This document shows, piece by piece, positions 50,373 through 60,563 of a DNA stretch of 64,000 nucleotides. The stretch is from positions 1,250,001-1,314,000 of the forward strand of contig NZ_CP128650.1 in the NCBI RefSeq assembly GCF_030644225.1, given 5' to 3'. A program made the translations under genes and the position numbers. A model generated the notes under the pieces. That model ran no database searches and was not told where the DNA came from. It saw only the letters and a list, made by a program, of their open reading frames with translations. The stretch is from Selenomonas dianae. GTDB taxonomy: Bacteria > Bacillota > Negativicutes > Selenomonadales > Selenomonadaceae. Numbering within the stretch: position 1 is the first letter of the stretch; the number at the start of each line of letters is the position of its first letter.

Positions 50373-51077
50373 TCAAAAATGATGCCGCTGCCCCGCTTTC
50401 GTCGGCGACCAGATCGGAATTTCACCCCCTGTCTCGAAAAAATCATCGGACGGCTGCCATGCGGGATAGCCGACGGAGTGCATGGAAACGAGTGCCTTGG
50501 GGTTCGTCTCGGCACAGAATACCTTTGCACCGCGCTCCATCGACGGACCGAGCCGTCCATCCACAGGGAAAAATGCAAGGTCAAAGGATTGCCCCGCGAG
50601 GCGTTTCATCTGCTTGCGAAAGGCATTCTCGGCAAGTTTACGGTTTTCGGCGGTATCGCCCGTCCAGTCCCACCAGTTGAAATCTCCGGCGTGAAAGATG
50701 CGTTTTCCATTCACCTCCACAAGAAAGGATGTCCCCTCGTCCGTGGAGGAAAAACTGGTCACTGCGATGCAGTCATCCCGCCAAGTATCATAGACACCGA
50801 TCCAGCTGACCTGCTCCGCCGGAATACACATACTCCCCGGATTCTGTCGTATATCCTCACTTAGGATGTAACGCTGCACTTTGGCAGAAAAACGCGCAAT
50901 CATCGGATTGAAGTGGTCAAAATGCGCATGGGAGGCAAAGAAGTACAGCCGCGTGAAGTCGTCCTTGCTAAGCTCCCGATCGAGCACGCCGGCAGGATCG
51001 TCAAACGCATCAAAAACAAGCAGAACCCCCTCCACGCGAACGAGGAATCCGCTGTTCAGCAAATAGGATGCTTCCAT
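50373..51077 (-). CDS. MBL-fold hydrolase (UlaG-like)
   Basis: 234 residues. Metal motif SHAHFDHF, then [15 protein letters not shown] and [14 protein letters not shown] proteins with this HxHxDH and Trp-rich region resemble UlaG/YtnP-like hydrolases; the substrate is unknown. It lies between the PPIase and the YitT gene, 6 bp after the latter, in the same unit. Confidence 0.8.
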   Translation of the reverse strand: MEASYLLNSGFLVRVEGVLLVFDAFDDPAGVLDRELSKDDFTRLYFFASHAHFDHFNPMIARFSAKVQRYILSEDIRQNPGSMCIPAEQVSWIGVYDTWRDDCIAVTSFSSTDEGTSFLVEVNGKRIFHAGDFNWWDWTGDTAENRKLAENAFRKQMKRLAGQSFDLAFFPVDGRLGPSMERGAKVFCAETNPKALVSMHSVGYPAWQPSDDFFETGGEIPIWSPTKAGQRHHF

Positions 51078-51083
51078 AAATAC

Positions 51084-52004
51084 TCATCTTCTTTCCTTTT
51101 CGTCGTCATAGGCATCGTCTGATGCCGAGGCATCGTTCTGATTGATCCGTCCAAATCCCCGTCCCATGACCTCGTTCGCAGACATAATGATGACAAAGGC
51201 ACGGGGATCAACATTGTGTACAATGAATTTCAGTTTTCCGACCTGTGTTGTCCCGACGGCGACGAATACAACATTGCGTTCCCGCCTCGTGTATGCACCC
51301 TGTCCATGCAAAAACGTGACACCACGGTGCATCTCGTCGATAATGTTCTCTGCAATCTCCCTGTGTTTATCGGAGATGATCAGAACAGCCTTGCGGTGGT
51401 TAAACCCTGCAACAATTTTATCCACCACCGTCGCATTGATGAACATATAGATGAGCGTGAACATCGCGGGTGCCATGCCGAAGAGGAACGCCGCAATAAG
51501 CATGATAAGGCAGTTCATTGAAAAGAGAACGCCACCCATATGCAGGTCATAGTATTTACGAACGATAGCCGCCAGAATATCAAAACCGCCTGTGCTGCCA
51601 TTCATGCGAAAGACCAGACCATAGCCAAGCCCCGCAAACACACCGCCGTACACGGTGGTCAGCATCATATCATTCACCGGAGCATAGGCATTGAGCGGCC
51701 GCGTCAGATCGAGAAAGAACGAGAAAATCGCCGTACCGATGATAATGTCGATCGTATAGGCTCTGCCCATCAGCTTCCACGCCATAAAGAGGAGCGGTAT
51801 ATTATAGAGAAAGGTCTGGAGGCCGATGGGCAGCCCAAAGAGATAATAGACGATCATCGCAATGCCCGTCGCCCCCCCTGTCAGAAGGTGCGCAGGGATT
51901 AGAAACAGGTTGATCGAACAACTCGCGATCAGACAGCCGAGGGTGATTCCGGCATAGCGTATGGCGCGATGTCCGAGTGCGCGCATATGCAGCTCGTGTG
52001 TCAT
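51084..52004 (-). CDS. YitT family membrane protein
   Basis: 306 residues. Five to six membrane segments in the first 200 residues, including GITLGCLIASCSINLFLIPA, LTGGATGIAMIVYYLFGLP and GGVFAGLGYGLVFRMNGSTGG. A C-terminal DUF2179 domain has KAVLIISDKHREIAENII and VGTTQVGKLKFIVHNVD. Function of the family is unknown; the YitT/YqfU type is common in Firmicutes. It overlaps the secreted protein gene (ATGA). Confidence 0.9.
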   Translation of the reverse strand: MTHELHMRALGHRAIRYAGITLGCLIASCSINLFLIPAHLLTGGATGIAMIVYYLFGLPIGLQTFLYNIPLLFMAWKLMGRAYTIDIIIGTAIFSFFLDLTRPLNAYAPVNDMMLTTVYGGVFAGLGYGLVFRMNGSTGGFDILAAIVRKYYDLHMGGVLFSMNCLIMLIAAFLFGMAPAMFTLIYMFINATVVDKIVAGFNHRKAVLIISDKHREIAENIIDEMHRGVTFLHGQGAYTRRERNVVFVAVGTTQVGKLKFIVHNVDPRAFVIIMSANEVMGRGFGRINQNDASASDDAYDDEKERR

Positions 52005-52642
52005 TTGACATATCCTCCCAGCCGCACCTTGTCACTTTGCGGCAAATCAGATACATCAATCTCCTTGCAAGCGATCAGCCCTTTGGTCAAATCGAGCTCA
52101 ACAAAGGTATCGTCATCCGACAGTGCCATGGCATCCGCCTCCTCATCCGTCAGCGGAAGCATGGTGATACGCGCGGATGCAAGTGCATTGTTCTCCGCAT
52201 CGAGATTCAGAATCAATCGCTCATGCGGATGTTCCGGATGTGCGTAGATATAGCAGGTACTACCGTCCAAAAACTGACGCGGCGCTTGCCCATACACCTT
52301 CATGAGATAACTGCTCGTCGCCCCATAGCGCACATCCCTGCGCAGACGGTACGTCTCGCCGATCAGATTGATGTCCACCACCTTCCCGGCAGCGGCAGAA
52401 GTCGATACGACAACATCTCCGTAGGTGAAGGTCTTGAGGTGTATCCCCCATATCACCTGCTCGTTCTGCACATCAGGCTCCCCCCACTTCGCACGCAGAT
52501 CCCCCTCATCATCTCCGAGCGCAACGTTCTGATAGGAAAAATCCTCTGCTTGTACCCTGCCCGCCGCCTCTCCGTTGACTGAAAGCAAAAGAAGGCACAG
52601 CAGCAGTACAACGAAACGAAAATATCCACGCATATTTCTCAC
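52001..52642 (-). CDS. Secreted protein of unknown function
   Basis: 213 residues. Signal peptide with hydrophobic core FVVLLLCLLLLSVNG and likely cleavage after GEAAG. Mature part: two similar units of the kind seen in SmpA/OmlA-like folds, LGDDEGDLRAKWGEPDV near the start and RYGATSSYLMKVYGQAP later, each a short helix followed by a Gly-x-Pro turn. Then YIYAHPEHPHERLILNLD. No enzyme motif. It sits between an aminopeptidase and YitT. Confidence 0.7.
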   Translation of the reverse strand: MRNMRGYFRFVVLLLCLLLLSVNGEAAGRVQAEDFSYQNVALGDDEGDLRAKWGEPDVQNEQVIWGIHLKTFTYGDVVVSTSAAAGKVVDINLIGETYRLRRDVRYGATSSYLMKVYGQAPRQFLDGSTCYIYAHPEHPHERLILNLDAENNALASARITMLPLTDEEADAMALSDDDTFVELDLTKGLIACKEIDVSDLPQSDKVRLGGYVK

Positions 52643-52651
52643 CTCACAGGA

Positions 52652-53884
52652 TCAAAAGGTAAAATTCCCATGCTCCATGATGGTAATTGACGCACCGGAC
52701 GCAGTTTTTCCGACCACCGTAAGATCCGCCGTCCCGATCATAAAATCCTCGTGAACGAGCGAATGATTTACACCGTGTTGTTGCAGCTCATCCTCTGTCA
52801 TGCCCTCTCCATTCTCTATGCAGGTCGGATATGCCTTTCCCAAAGCGAGATGACAGGAGGCATTTTCATCGAAAAGGGTATTGTAAAAGAGGATACCGCT
52901 CCGCGAAATCGGCGAATCATGCGGTACGAGCGCCACCTCACCGAGAAAGGAAGCCCCCTCATCCGTGCTGAGAAGTTCCTTCAGATGCTCCTCTCCCTGC
53001 TCCGCCTTGTAGGTGACAACCTTCCCCGCCTCAAACGTGAGCGTGAATCCACGGATCAGATTCCCATTGTAGTGGAGCGGCTTCGAGGCGACCACCGTCC
53101 CGTTGACACCGTCGCGTTTCGGCAGTGTATACACCTCCTCCGTCGGGAGATTTGCGGCAAAGAGGATTCCATCTGCCGATTTCTCCGCGCCGCCCATCCA
53201 AATATGCCCCTTTGGCAACTCGATACGAAGATCTGTTCCCAACGAATTGCGGTAGTGCAGTTCCGTAAATGCCTGTGCGTTAAGAAATGCTGTCCGTTTT
53301 TGCAGACGGTCAATATGGGTGTGCCATGCGGATACTGCATCCTCCGTTGCGGAGACACGCACGGCGCTGAGAATCTCTTCCCAAAGGCGCTCCATTGCCG
53401 CCTCCTCCGAGCATTCGGGGAACACCTTGCACGCCCACGCTTTTGTAGGCACAGAAACAACACACCATGTATTTTTGTTGCTCATCAGACGCGCACGGTA
53501 GTCCATAAGGGCTTTTCCCGCTGTCTGACTTGCCTCCGCGAGCCGCTGCGGGTCAATGTCCGAATAGAGATCAGGATCGGATGCCGCAATCGAGATAAAC
53601 GCCGCGCCCTGCGCCGCGTAATCGTCATAGAACGCCTTGCGCCATGCGGGAAACGCGCGAAACCGCTCCGCATCCGCCTTTTGCAAGCGGATGTGGGAAA
53701 ACGCCTCATCATTCCAGTTCACAGCGACATCATACGCCCCGACATCGTACGCTTCTGATGCAAGCATATGTACAAAGTCTGCACACGTAATCGGCGCATG
53801 AATGACAAGGGGCTGTCCCTTCTGTAGATTGACCCCCACGCGAATGACGAGCGCAGCATATTTTTTGAGTAAATCCGTATTCAT
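52652..53884 (-). CDS. Aminopeptidase, M29 family
   Basis: 410 residues from ATG 53884 (ACGAGGTATGAG upstream). M29 features: LVIRVGVNLQKGQPLVIHAP, the metal Glu in NLPTEEVYTLPKRDGVNGTV, then EVALVPHDSPI, FDENASCHLALGKAYPTC and NHSLVHEDFMIGTADLTVVG. Two-metal cytosolic enzymes (AmpS/PepS type) that release N-terminal residues. One base after dtd, so the genes are cotranscribed. Confidence 0.94.
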   Translation of the reverse strand: MNTDLLKKYAALVIRVGVNLQKGQPLVIHAPITCADFVHMLASEAYDVGAYDVAVNWNDEAFSHIRLQKADAERFRAFPAWRKAFYDDYAAQGAAFISIAASDPDLYSDIDPQRLAEASQTAGKALMDYRARLMSNKNTWCVVSVPTKAWACKVFPECSEEAAMERLWEEILSAVRVSATEDAVSAWHTHIDRLQKRTAFLNAQAFTELHYRNSLGTDLRIELPKGHIWMGGAEKSADGILFAANLPTEEVYTLPKRDGVNGTVVASKPLHYNGNLIRGFTLTFEAGKVVTYKAEQGEEHLKELLSTDEGASFLGEVALVPHDSPISRSGILFYNTLFDENASCHLALGKAYPTCIENGEGMTEDELQQHGVNHSLVHEDFMIGTADLTVVGKTASGASITIMEHGNFTF

Positions 53885-53885
53885 C

Positions 53886-54329
53886 TCATACCTCGTTCGT
53901 ATCAAAGATCAGTGTCACGGGGCCATCGTTGACGGAAGATACCTGCATATCCGCACCGAACTCCCCACATTCGACATGGACACCGCGATCCGTAAGTTCC
54001 GCTATAAACGCCTCATAGAGCGGGATTGCATGAACCGGCTTTGCCGCCTTGGAGAATCCCGGGCGACGCTTTTTGAGATCGGCAAACAGGGTGAACTGCG
54101 AGATCACAAGCACCGCGCCGCCCACCTCCGCAAGCGCACGGTTCATCTTCCCGTTTTCATCGGAAAACACACGCAGATGGACGATTTTCTCCGCAAGATG
54201 TGCGGCATCTGCCTCCGTATCCTCCGGTGCAATACCGAGCAGGATCAGATACCCCGTGCCGATCTGACCGCACATCCGTCCTTCGATTTCCACGGACGCT
54301 TCCTTCACTCGTGTAACTACAGCGCGCAA
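53886..54329 (-). CDS. dtd: D-aminoacyl-tRNA deacylase
   Basis: 147 residues from TTG 54329 (GAAGGGATCTC upstream), giving the usual family start [15 protein letters not shown]. Chirality motif [19 protein letters not shown] (contains the SQFTL and GxRP-type elements), and GPVTLIFDT at the C-terminus. It hydrolyses D-amino acids, and glycine from tRNA-Ala, from mischarged tRNAs. An earlier TTG at 54347 would lie in the SD and is rejected. Confidence 0.95.
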   Translation of the reverse strand: MRAVVTRVKEASVEIEGRMCGQIGTGYLILLGIAPEDTEADAAHLAEKIVHLRVFSDENGKMNRALAEVGGAVLVISQFTLFADLKKRRPGFSKAAKPVHAIPLYEAFIAELTDRGVHVECGEFGADMQVSSVNDGPVTLIFDTNEV

Positions 54330-54386
54330 GAGATCCCTTCCTTCCAATGAGCCCTATTATAGCACGCTTCTGCACGGATGTCTTTC

Positions 54387-55670
54387 TCACGCAGAGAAAA
54401 AAGACGTAAGCAGACGCATGAGCGCAAACGGATCCCGTGCTCCCATCATCTCACGTGCCGAATGCATTCCGAGAATTGGTGCGCCGATGTCCATCGTCCG
54501 CATCGGAACCTGCGTGGAAAGGATCGAGCCGAGTGTCGCGCCGCCCGTGGCATCCGAGTGATTTGTAAAAATCTGATACGGAATATGTTCGCGCGCGCAA
54601 AGTCCCGCAATCACAGCAAACGCCTCGGGATCGCCGGCATAGGACTGATTCGCGGCGACCTTGAGGACAGTTCCACCATTCAGAAAAGGCTGATTCGTCG
54701 GATCCGCCTTTTCGGGCGCATTCGGGTGCAGGGCATGGGCGACATCCACGGAAAGACAGAACCCTTCCATAACTTTTTTGAGATATTCCTCTCGATCAAG
54801 CCCCAGCTTGTAGCAGACACGCTCCAACAGGATGGCGAGTGCCGCCCCGCCTGCGCCCTGCTTCGTGCGGCTTCCCACCTCCTCATTGTCAAAGAGTGCC
54901 GCGACCCGAATGCCGTCCCCGTTCCAATCACCGATGGCGTCAACGCACGCCTTGACTGACGAGAGATTGTCAAGGCGCGGCGCGGAGAGAAAAGCATCGT
55001 CGCATCCCAAAAGACAGCCGTGCTCATAGGGATAGGCGTTCAGATCGTAGGACAGAATATCATCCGCCGAAACACCGAGCTCCTCCGCGAGCAGGACAAG
55101 CAGTTTCTTCGCATCATCCTCATCGCCATCGCCGTTTTGGAAGAATAATGGCAAAAGATCCTTTTGCGGCTTCAGCTCAACGCCCTCATTCACCTTGCGG
55201 TTCATATGAATCGCAAGATTCGGCACAATCATCAGCGGACGGCGAAAATCCACAAGCCGCAATATCGGCGCAAAGGGATCCGCACCGCGCAGGGCGACCG
55301 CTCCCGCAAGGGACAAGGGGCGATCCATCCATGTGTTCCGAATCATTCCACCGTATACTTCGACATTCAGCTTCCCATAGCCATGCTCCTTGAGCACGGG
55401 ATTCGGCTTGACGTGCAGACACGGAAAATCCGTATGAGCACATACGATACGCAGGGGACCTTTTGCCGCATTTTCCCCTAGCGCAACAAAAATTATCCCC
55501 GTGTTGTAGAGCGGGAATGAATAAACCTGCCCTGCGGAGAGTGCGGCGTTTTCATTCATGGGAAGCGCACGCAGGAGGTTTGTGCTCTGCTCCACCACAT
55601 GATACGGTGAAGTCGTCCGATCAATAAATGAAATCAAATCCTCTGCACAGAATTTTTCCTCAGATGTCAT
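54387..55670 (-). CDS. apeB: Aminopeptidase, M18 family
   Basis: 427 residues from ATG 55670 (GAGGAAGGT upstream). Metal ligands in CAHTDFPCLHVKP, DNEEVGSRTKQGAGG and HSDATGGATLGSI, and the C-terminal MDIGAPILGMHSAREM. The family forms large tetrahedral complexes that cleave acidic or neutral N-terminal residues. No promoter other than that of tRNA-Pro is obvious upstream, and a terminator lies between, so its own promoter is unresolved. Confidence 0.93.
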   Translation of the reverse strand: MTSEEKFCAEDLISFIDRTTSPYHVVEQSTNLLRALPMNENAALSAGQVYSFPLYNTGIIFVALGENAAKGPLRIVCAHTDFPCLHVKPNPVLKEHGYGKLNVEVYGGMIRNTWMDRPLSLAGAVALRGADPFAPILRLVDFRRPLMIVPNLAIHMNRKVNEGVELKPQKDLLPLFFQNGDGDEDDAKKLLVLLAEELGVSADDILSYDLNAYPYEHGCLLGCDDAFLSAPRLDNLSSVKACVDAIGDWNGDGIRVAALFDNEEVGSRTKQGAGGAALAILLERVCYKLGLDREEYLKKVMEGFCLSVDVAHALHPNAPEKADPTNQPFLNGGTVLKVAANQSYAGDPEAFAVIAGLCAREHIPYQIFTNHSDATGGATLGSILSTQVPMRTMDIGAPILGMHSAREMMGARDPFALMRLLTSFFSA

Positions 55671-55699
55671 ACCTTCCTCACATTCCTTCATAAACAGAA

Positions 55700-55725
55700 A
55701 AAGACCCGCCCATTGGCTGGTCTTT
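55700..55725 (-). terminator. Terminator of tRNA-Pro
   Basis: Stem AAAGACC-c-GCC (55700-55710) / GGC-t-GGTCTTT (55715-55725), loop of 4. On the minus strand it continues into TTTTTCTG. It is 15 bp after the tRNA. Confidence 0.75.
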
Positions 55726-55739
55726 ATGCATTAAATAAA

Positions 55740-55816
55740 TGGTCGGGATGACAGGATTCGAACCTGCGGCCTCATCGTCCCGAACGATGCGCGCTACCAA
55801 ACTGTGCCACATCCCG
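55740..55816 (-). tRNA. tRNA-Pro (anticodon CGG)
   Basis: 77 nt including CCA. Acceptor CGGGATG/CATCCCG, D-arm GGCACAGTTTGGTAGCGC, anticodon stem CATCG/CGATG with loop TTCGGGA (anticodon CGG), T-arm CGCAGGTTCGAATCCTGTC. The CGG anticodon reads CCG codons, used often in this GC-rich genome. Confidence 0.97.
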
Positions 55817-55828
55817 ACAACGATATGT

Positions 55829-55857
55829 ATTTTACCAAGTTTTCTCATAAAAAGCAA
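55829..55857 (-). promoter_or_regulatory. Promoter of tRNA-Pro
   Basis: TTGCTT (55852-55857 on the minus strand), 17-bp spacer, TAAAAT (55829-55834), 12 bp before the tRNA 5' end. It overlaps the region just before the end of the HAD gene. Confidence 0.6.
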
Positions 55858-55861
55858 GCAT

Positions 55862-56578
55862 TTATTTTGCGAGATAGTCACGCAGCACCGCACACAGTTC
55901 TTCCTCCGAATGAACCTCTGCATTGGGACGAATCTCCGCCCCCGTTGGAATGCACCGCCTGCGGTGATTGAACCAAATCGAGTGCCAGCCCGCTGCGTGC
56001 GCCCCCTCAATATCCAGATCAAAGGCATCCCCGACATAGAGCAGATTCTCGGGCGTGCGATCCAGACGGTTCTCCATCTCACGAAAGATGCGCACATCCG
56101 GCTTGCGAAAGGGATAATCGCCGGAGACGATGATCTGATCCTTCGGGATCCACCGAGATACATCGAGAGAACGCAGCTTGTTTCTCTGATGGCGGGATTC
56201 CCCGTTCGTAATGACACCGAGGCGGACCACTTTCCGCAGATCATCCAAAAGAGCAGTCATCACGGGTGACAGCCGAATCTGATACTGCAACTCCATATAG
56301 GTGCGCTGGAATGCAAGCGCCTCCGCGTCCGTCACCGCTATCCCATAGTCGCGCAGGGTCATCCGTACGCGATAGATATAGAGCTCCTCCATGCTCATTC
56401 TGCCCGTCTGCGCGTCCGCAAAGCATTCGTCGCTGTGGCGGCGAAAAGCGAGAAAAAGGGACTGCACAGGCAGTTCGTACCGCGCCCCATAGAGGCGTTG
56501 ATATGCTCCGAAAAAAGGCTGTGCCATATCATAGAGCGTGTCATCGACATCAAATACCACACCGCGAATATCCATCAT
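55862..56578 (-). CDS. HAD-family hydrolase, YjjG-like nucleotidase type
   Basis: 238 residues. Motif I FDVDDTLYDMAQ, motif II ITNGESRHQRNKL, motif III Lys in FRKPDVRIF, motif IV GDAFDLDIEGAHAAG. Cap of YjjG/HAD-IA type. Likely a small-molecule phosphatase, perhaps of nucleotides; substrate not determined. Own promoter at 56610-56638; ACGAGG before ATG 56578. Confidence 0.85.
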   Translation of the reverse strand: MMDIRGVVFDVDDTLYDMAQPFFGAYQRLYGARYELPVQSLFLAFRRHSDECFADAQTGRMSMEELYIYRVRMTLRDYGIAVTDAEALAFQRTYMELQYQIRLSPVMTALLDDLRKVVRLGVITNGESRHQRNKLRSLDVSRWIPKDQIIVSGDYPFRKPDVRIFREMENRLDRTPENLLYVGDAFDLDIEGAHAAGWHSIWFNHRRRCIPTGAEIRPNAEVHSEEELCAVLRDYLAK

Positions 56579-56609
56579 ATCCTCGTTTCATATACATTGA
56601 TTGTTACCA

Positions 56610-56638
56610 TTATAATAGAAAGAAAAGAACAGCGCAAT
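56610..56638 (-). promoter_or_regulatory. Promoter of the HAD hydrolase
   Basis: TTGCGC (56633-56638 on the minus strand), 17-bp spacer, perfect TATAAT (56610-56615), 31 bp before the start. The -35 overlaps the end of comEC. Confidence 0.6.
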
Positions 56639-59061
56639 CAGTCACGCAAAATTTTCCCCTCAGCAAAGGTACGGACCGAAAGATGCTCGCCATCCGTCCG
56701 AAAGACAATGGCACCGTCCCGATCGGTACGCAGTGTTCGTGCCCCCACATCTTCATACCGTTGCACAACGACCGGACGCGGATGTCCAAAGGTGTTGTCC
56801 GCCCCCACACAGCAAACGGCATAGAGCGGGTTTACCGCGTGAACGAACGCCTCACAGCTGGACGTATCCGACCCGTGATGCGGAATTTTGAGCACAGTTG
56901 CATGAAGATCTGTCCCCCGTGCAATCATCTTCTCCTCATGCTCCTTGACGAGATCCCCCGTAAAGAGAAAACTCGCATTCCCGTAGCGGACACGATAGAC
57001 ATTCGACACCTCGTTCCCCGTCGTGTGCTCCACACTCCCATAGGCGGGTGCATAGAGGACATCGACCGTCACGCCGTCCACCGTCATCGACAGCCCTTCC
57101 TCCGCCCTGCCCAGTTTCATCAGCAGCGGATTCCCGTCGCCGATCCGCATACTTCGAGCATATGCTGCCACCCCCTCATCAGCAGTATAAACGTGCTTGA
57201 CCTTCATGCGCGGTAAAATACCGCCTGCCCCCGCGGCATGATCCTCATGCGCGTGTGAGAGAAAGATATAATCGACCGCATGAATCCCGTAATGGCGAAG
57301 ATATGGCACATCGACGCGTGCACCAACATCGAACGCTCCATCCCGCGTACCGCCCGTATCAAAGAACATGGCATGACCGTGCGGCGTCACGACGAGGGCA
57401 GCATCCCCCTGACCGACATCAATAAAATGAACGGCCATCTCATCGGGGCGTACCATGTTCCAAGAAAATACAGAAAGGATGGATAAAGAAAGAACAATAA
57501 CAATAATTTTATAAAAACGACAAATAAATCTCCTGTATTCTCCCGAAAAAACAGGAGCCAGAACGAACAGATAATAGAAAAGCCCCGCACATATTCCCAT
57601 GGATGGAAGTTCCACCTGTGCAAAGGGCAATGCAGCCATCGCCCGTGTCAGTTCAAACGTAATGCCGAGCAGAATGCTGTCAAACCCAAAGACGATTTTA
57701 CCGAGAAACGGCATGAAAAAAGCAGCGATACCGCCGCCAAGTCCAAGGATGATAATAATATCAACAAGAGGAACGACAAGGAGGTTGGCAAGAAGCGCTG
57801 CCAACGAAATCTGATTAAAATACCATGCGAGGATCGGCAATGTCGCCAGCTGCGCTCCGATCGTGATCGAAAGACTTTCTGCGAGGATACGTGGCAGAAA
57901 CTTCATGTACGCGCGAAGGACAGGAGCGAGAAAGAGCAGTCCCATCGTCGCCAAAAAGGATAACTGAAAACTGATATGAAAGAACAGCAGCGGTGAGACC
58001 ATCAACATGAGAAGCCCCGTGAGCACGAGCATATATCGTGCATCGCGCTCCCGCCCGAGCACAAGCCCGAGAAAGGCGACCGCCCCCATGATGCCGGAGC
58101 GTACGGCAGGCGGAACCATGCCCGCCAAAATCACATAGACGATGATCGCCATGATGACCGCCGCTGCGGACAGTATGCGCGGCAGCCGGAAAAATAAGGC
58201 AAGCCACGCAATAACGGCGGCAAGAAGGCTGATGTGAGAGCCGGAGACCGAGAGAATGTGCACAATCCCCGTGACGGTAAACGCCTCAAGCAGTTCCGGA
58301 CGGATGCCGTCATACCCGCCAAACAGCATGGCAAAAATGGCAGAGGCATCTGCGCGCGGCATGACCTGCGTCATGCGCTCGATATAGTGCGTGCGCACGC
58401 GTGCCGCCCAACGACGAAAGGACTGTGCATAGGACGGATTCCCATTGGAAGTAATTTCTATTCCGCTGTCGTCCGCAAAGAGTCGTGCCGTGATTCCATC
58501 ACAGCGCAGCAAAAAGACCGTATCAAGCTGTCCGGGATTCTGATAGGAATGTGGGCGGCGAACCGTTCCCTCGGCTGTGATTTCATCGCCGATTTCCACG
58601 TGCGTCGGAACTTCGCCCTCTGCGCAGCGCGTATGGATGTGAATTTTTCCGCCGGCAGCATATCCATCATCCCCCCTCATGATCCGACGGACTTCCACCG
58701 TATAGCGAATATGCTGCACATGATCCGCATCCGTACGGATCACAGGCGCATCGACAATCGTGCCTGCAACGCGTACACGTTCCCCTGCCATATGAGAAAT
58801 ATCGTGCACGGGGAGCTCATAGGCAGCGGCAAAGCGAACAAGTCCCAAGATGAAAAAAAGCCCCACAAAGGCAATCCATGTTCGTTCACTCGACTTCAGA
58901 GCGAGGATTGCCGATGTAAGGGCTGCCGCCAAGAGCAGACAGATGAGAGGCGGCGCATACGTCGCAAATGAGATATGCAGCCATGCACTGCAAAAAATTC
59001 CAAAACAAAACATTACCAAGAGACCGCTGAGAAATGAGAGCGGATACTGCCCCATCTTCAT
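56638..59061 (-). CDS. comEC: DNA uptake channel ComEC/Rec2
   Basis: 807 residues. N-terminal membrane segments and DUF4131 (about 1-190), Competence domain with many hydrophobic helices (about 215-490, including VSGSHISLLAAVIAWLALFF), and a C-terminal MBL domain from about 540: FIDVGQGDAALVVTP, LSHAHEDHAAG, VLKIPHHGSDTSS. It should form the channel that carries single-stranded DNA across the membrane, with the MBL part perhaps degrading the other strand. Overlaps comEA (ATGA). Confidence 0.96.
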   Translation of the reverse strand: MKMGQYPLSFLSGLLVMFCFGIFCSAWLHISFATYAPPLICLLLAAALTSAILALKSSERTWIAFVGLFFILGLVRFAAAYELPVHDISHMAGERVRVAGTIVDAPVIRTDADHVQHIRYTVEVRRIMRGDDGYAAGGKIHIHTRCAEGEVPTHVEIGDEITAEGTVRRPHSYQNPGQLDTVFLLRCDGITARLFADDSGIEITSNGNPSYAQSFRRWAARVRTHYIERMTQVMPRADASAIFAMLFGGYDGIRPELLEAFTVTGIVHILSVSGSHISLLAAVIAWLALFFRLPRILSAAAVIMAIIVYVILAGMVPPAVRSGIMGAVAFLGLVLGRERDARYMLVLTGLLMLMVSPLLFFHISFQLSFLATMGLLFLAPVLRAYMKFLPRILAESLSITIGAQLATLPILAWYFNQISLAALLANLLVVPLVDIIIILGLGGGIAAFFMPFLGKIVFGFDSILLGITFELTRAMAALPFAQVELPSMGICAGLFYYLFVLAPVFSGEYRRFICRFYKIIVIVLSLSILSVFSWNMVRPDEMAVHFIDVGQGDAALVVTPHGHAMFFDTGGTRDGAFDVGARVDVPYLRHYGIHAVDYIFLSHAHEDHAAGAGGILPRMKVKHVYTADEGVAAYARSMRIGDGNPLLMKLGRAEEGLSMTVDGVTVDVLYAPAYGSVEHTTGNEVSNVYRVRYGNASFLFTGDLVKEHEEKMIARGTDLHATVLKIPHHGSDTSSCEAFVHAVNPLYAVCCVGADNTFGHPRPVVVQRYEDVGARTLRTDRDGAIVFRTDGEHLSVRTFAEGKILRD

Positions 59062-59624
59062 ATGGTCACCTTGTCTTTCATCTTTTCAAATTTGGCATTG
59101 CCGATCCCGCGCACCTTTTTCACATCCTCGATGGATTGAAATGCACCGTTCGTCTCACGATACTCAATGATGCGCGCGGACATGGCGGGACCGATCCCGG
59201 GCAGCTCCTGCAGCTCCTTCTCTCCCGCTGTATTGAGATTGATCTTTCCCTCTGCATTTTTTCCGGAAACGGCAGATTGGACACCATCGGAGAACCCGCC
59301 CACGCGCTCGGGCACGCGAACCTGCATCCCATCCTCCAAAAATGCCGCCATATTGATGCGGTCAATGTCCGCCGTCTCAATCACACCGCCTGCGGCATTC
59401 ACCGCATCCGCAACGCGCTGCCCCTCAGTCAGTGTAACGAGCCCGGGCTTTTTGACCTCACCGCAGACATAAACGGTGACGGATCGCTTCACCTCGGCAC
59501 TTTCGTTGACTGCCGGAGGGAGCGACAATGTCCGTTGTTCCGTGTAGTAGCCGTACATCGTGCCGCCAAGCACGGCAATCACCAGCACGAGGAGGACAAG
59601 AAGCGATTTCCGGAACATGGGCAT
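59058..59624 (-). CDS. comEA: DNA-binding competence protein ComEA
   Basis: 188 residues. One anchor (about 6-25: LLVLLVLVIAVLGGTMYG), an SLBB-type domain (about 45-110, VTVYVCGEVKKPGLVTLTEG), and a C-terminal double helix-hairpin-helix: INLNTAGEKELQELPGIG, ARIIEYRETNGAF, VRGIGNAKFEKM. It binds double-stranded DNA outside the membrane and passes it to ComEC. GGGGGGTGG SD before ATG 59624. Confidence 0.96.
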   Translation of the reverse strand: MPMFRKSLLVLLVLVIAVLGGTMYGYYTEQRTLSLPPAVNESAEVKRSVTVYVCGEVKKPGLVTLTEGQRVADAVNAAGGVIETADIDRINMAAFLEDGMQVRVPERVGGFSDGVQSAVSGKNAEGKINLNTAGEKELQELPGIGPAMSARIIEYRETNGAFQSIEDVKKVRGIGNAKFEKMKDKVTI

Positions 59625-59660
59625 AAAACCACCCCCCTCGACATACGGTTACACAGGGCG

Positions 59661-60461
59661 TCAATACACATTTCTGCCGCTGAAGATCTCAATCATCTCA
59701 CGGCGCAAACTCGTACTGATGAGGAGGCGTGTCTTTGGCGGAATCTCATCGACATCGGTATTAAAGAGATAGTTTTGGAGCTGCGGCTCCTTAATCAGCA
59801 TACGCGTGTGATAGAGGCTCGCCTGATAGAGATTGATGTCCACCGCATCGTATTCATCCAGCGTCTCCTGCTTGATAAACTCCTGAATGGAGGTCATCTT
59901 GCTGTCCACGAACAGCTTGCGACCCTGCAAGTCGCGCGTAAAACCGCGCACGCGGTAATCCATCGTGATAATATCCGAATCAAACTGACTGATGAGATAG
60001 TCGAGCGTCTGCAGCGGCGTGATCTCCCCGCAGGTCGCCACATCAATATCCACGCGAAAGGTCGCGATGCTCGTGTCGGGATGATACTCGGGGTATGTGT
60101 GTACCGTCACATGACTTTTATCGAGGTGTGCGAGAATGGTCTCCGGCATGGGAGATTTTGCATTGATCGGCTTCTTGCTGCCGGAGACCACCGCCGCCTC
60201 CTCCGCAATCAGCATGGTAACACTTGCTCCCTGCGGCTCATAGTCCTGTTTGGCAATGTTGAGAATCCGTGCGCCGATCATATCCGTAACCTGCGAGAGA
60301 ATCTTCGTAAGGCGATCGGAATTGTATTGTTCGTCAATATATTTAATATAATCCCGCTGCTCACGCGCAGATTTCGCATAGCAAATATCGTAGATATTAA
60401 AGCTCAACGCCTTGGTGAGGTTGTTAAACCCATATAATTTCAGTTTCCCATCCAACGCCAA
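59661..60461 (-). CDS. speD: S-adenosylmethionine decarboxylase proenzyme
   Basis: 266 residues from TTG 60461 (AAGGAAGGAACT upstream), matching the E. coli-type SpeD size. The self-cleavage site [11 protein letters not shown] has Ser116, which becomes the pyruvoyl group, at the same place as in E. coli. Also [20 protein letters not shown] and [12 protein letters not shown]. It makes decarboxylated SAM for SpeE. A longer in-frame start at 60509 lacks an SD. Confidence 0.95.
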   Translation of the reverse strand: MALDGKLKLYGFNNLTKALSFNIYDICYAKSAREQRDYIKYIDEQYNSDRLTKILSQVTDMIGARILNIAKQDYEPQGASVTMLIAEEAAVVSGSKKPINAKSPMPETILAHLDKSHVTVHTYPEYHPDTSIATFRVDIDVATCGEITPLQTLDYLISQFDSDIITMDYRVRGFTRDLQGRKLFVDSKMTSIQEFIKQETLDEYDAVDINLYQASLYHTRMLIKEPQLQNYLFNTDVDEIPPKTRLLISTSLRREMIEIFSGRNVY

Positions 60462-60563
60462 AGTTCCTTCCTTTCTCTCAACAACAGATCCAATCATCCG
60501 AAACAGCACTATTTATTATTATTTATTGTGCATTTTTAGTTATTTTTAGTTATTTATTTAAAT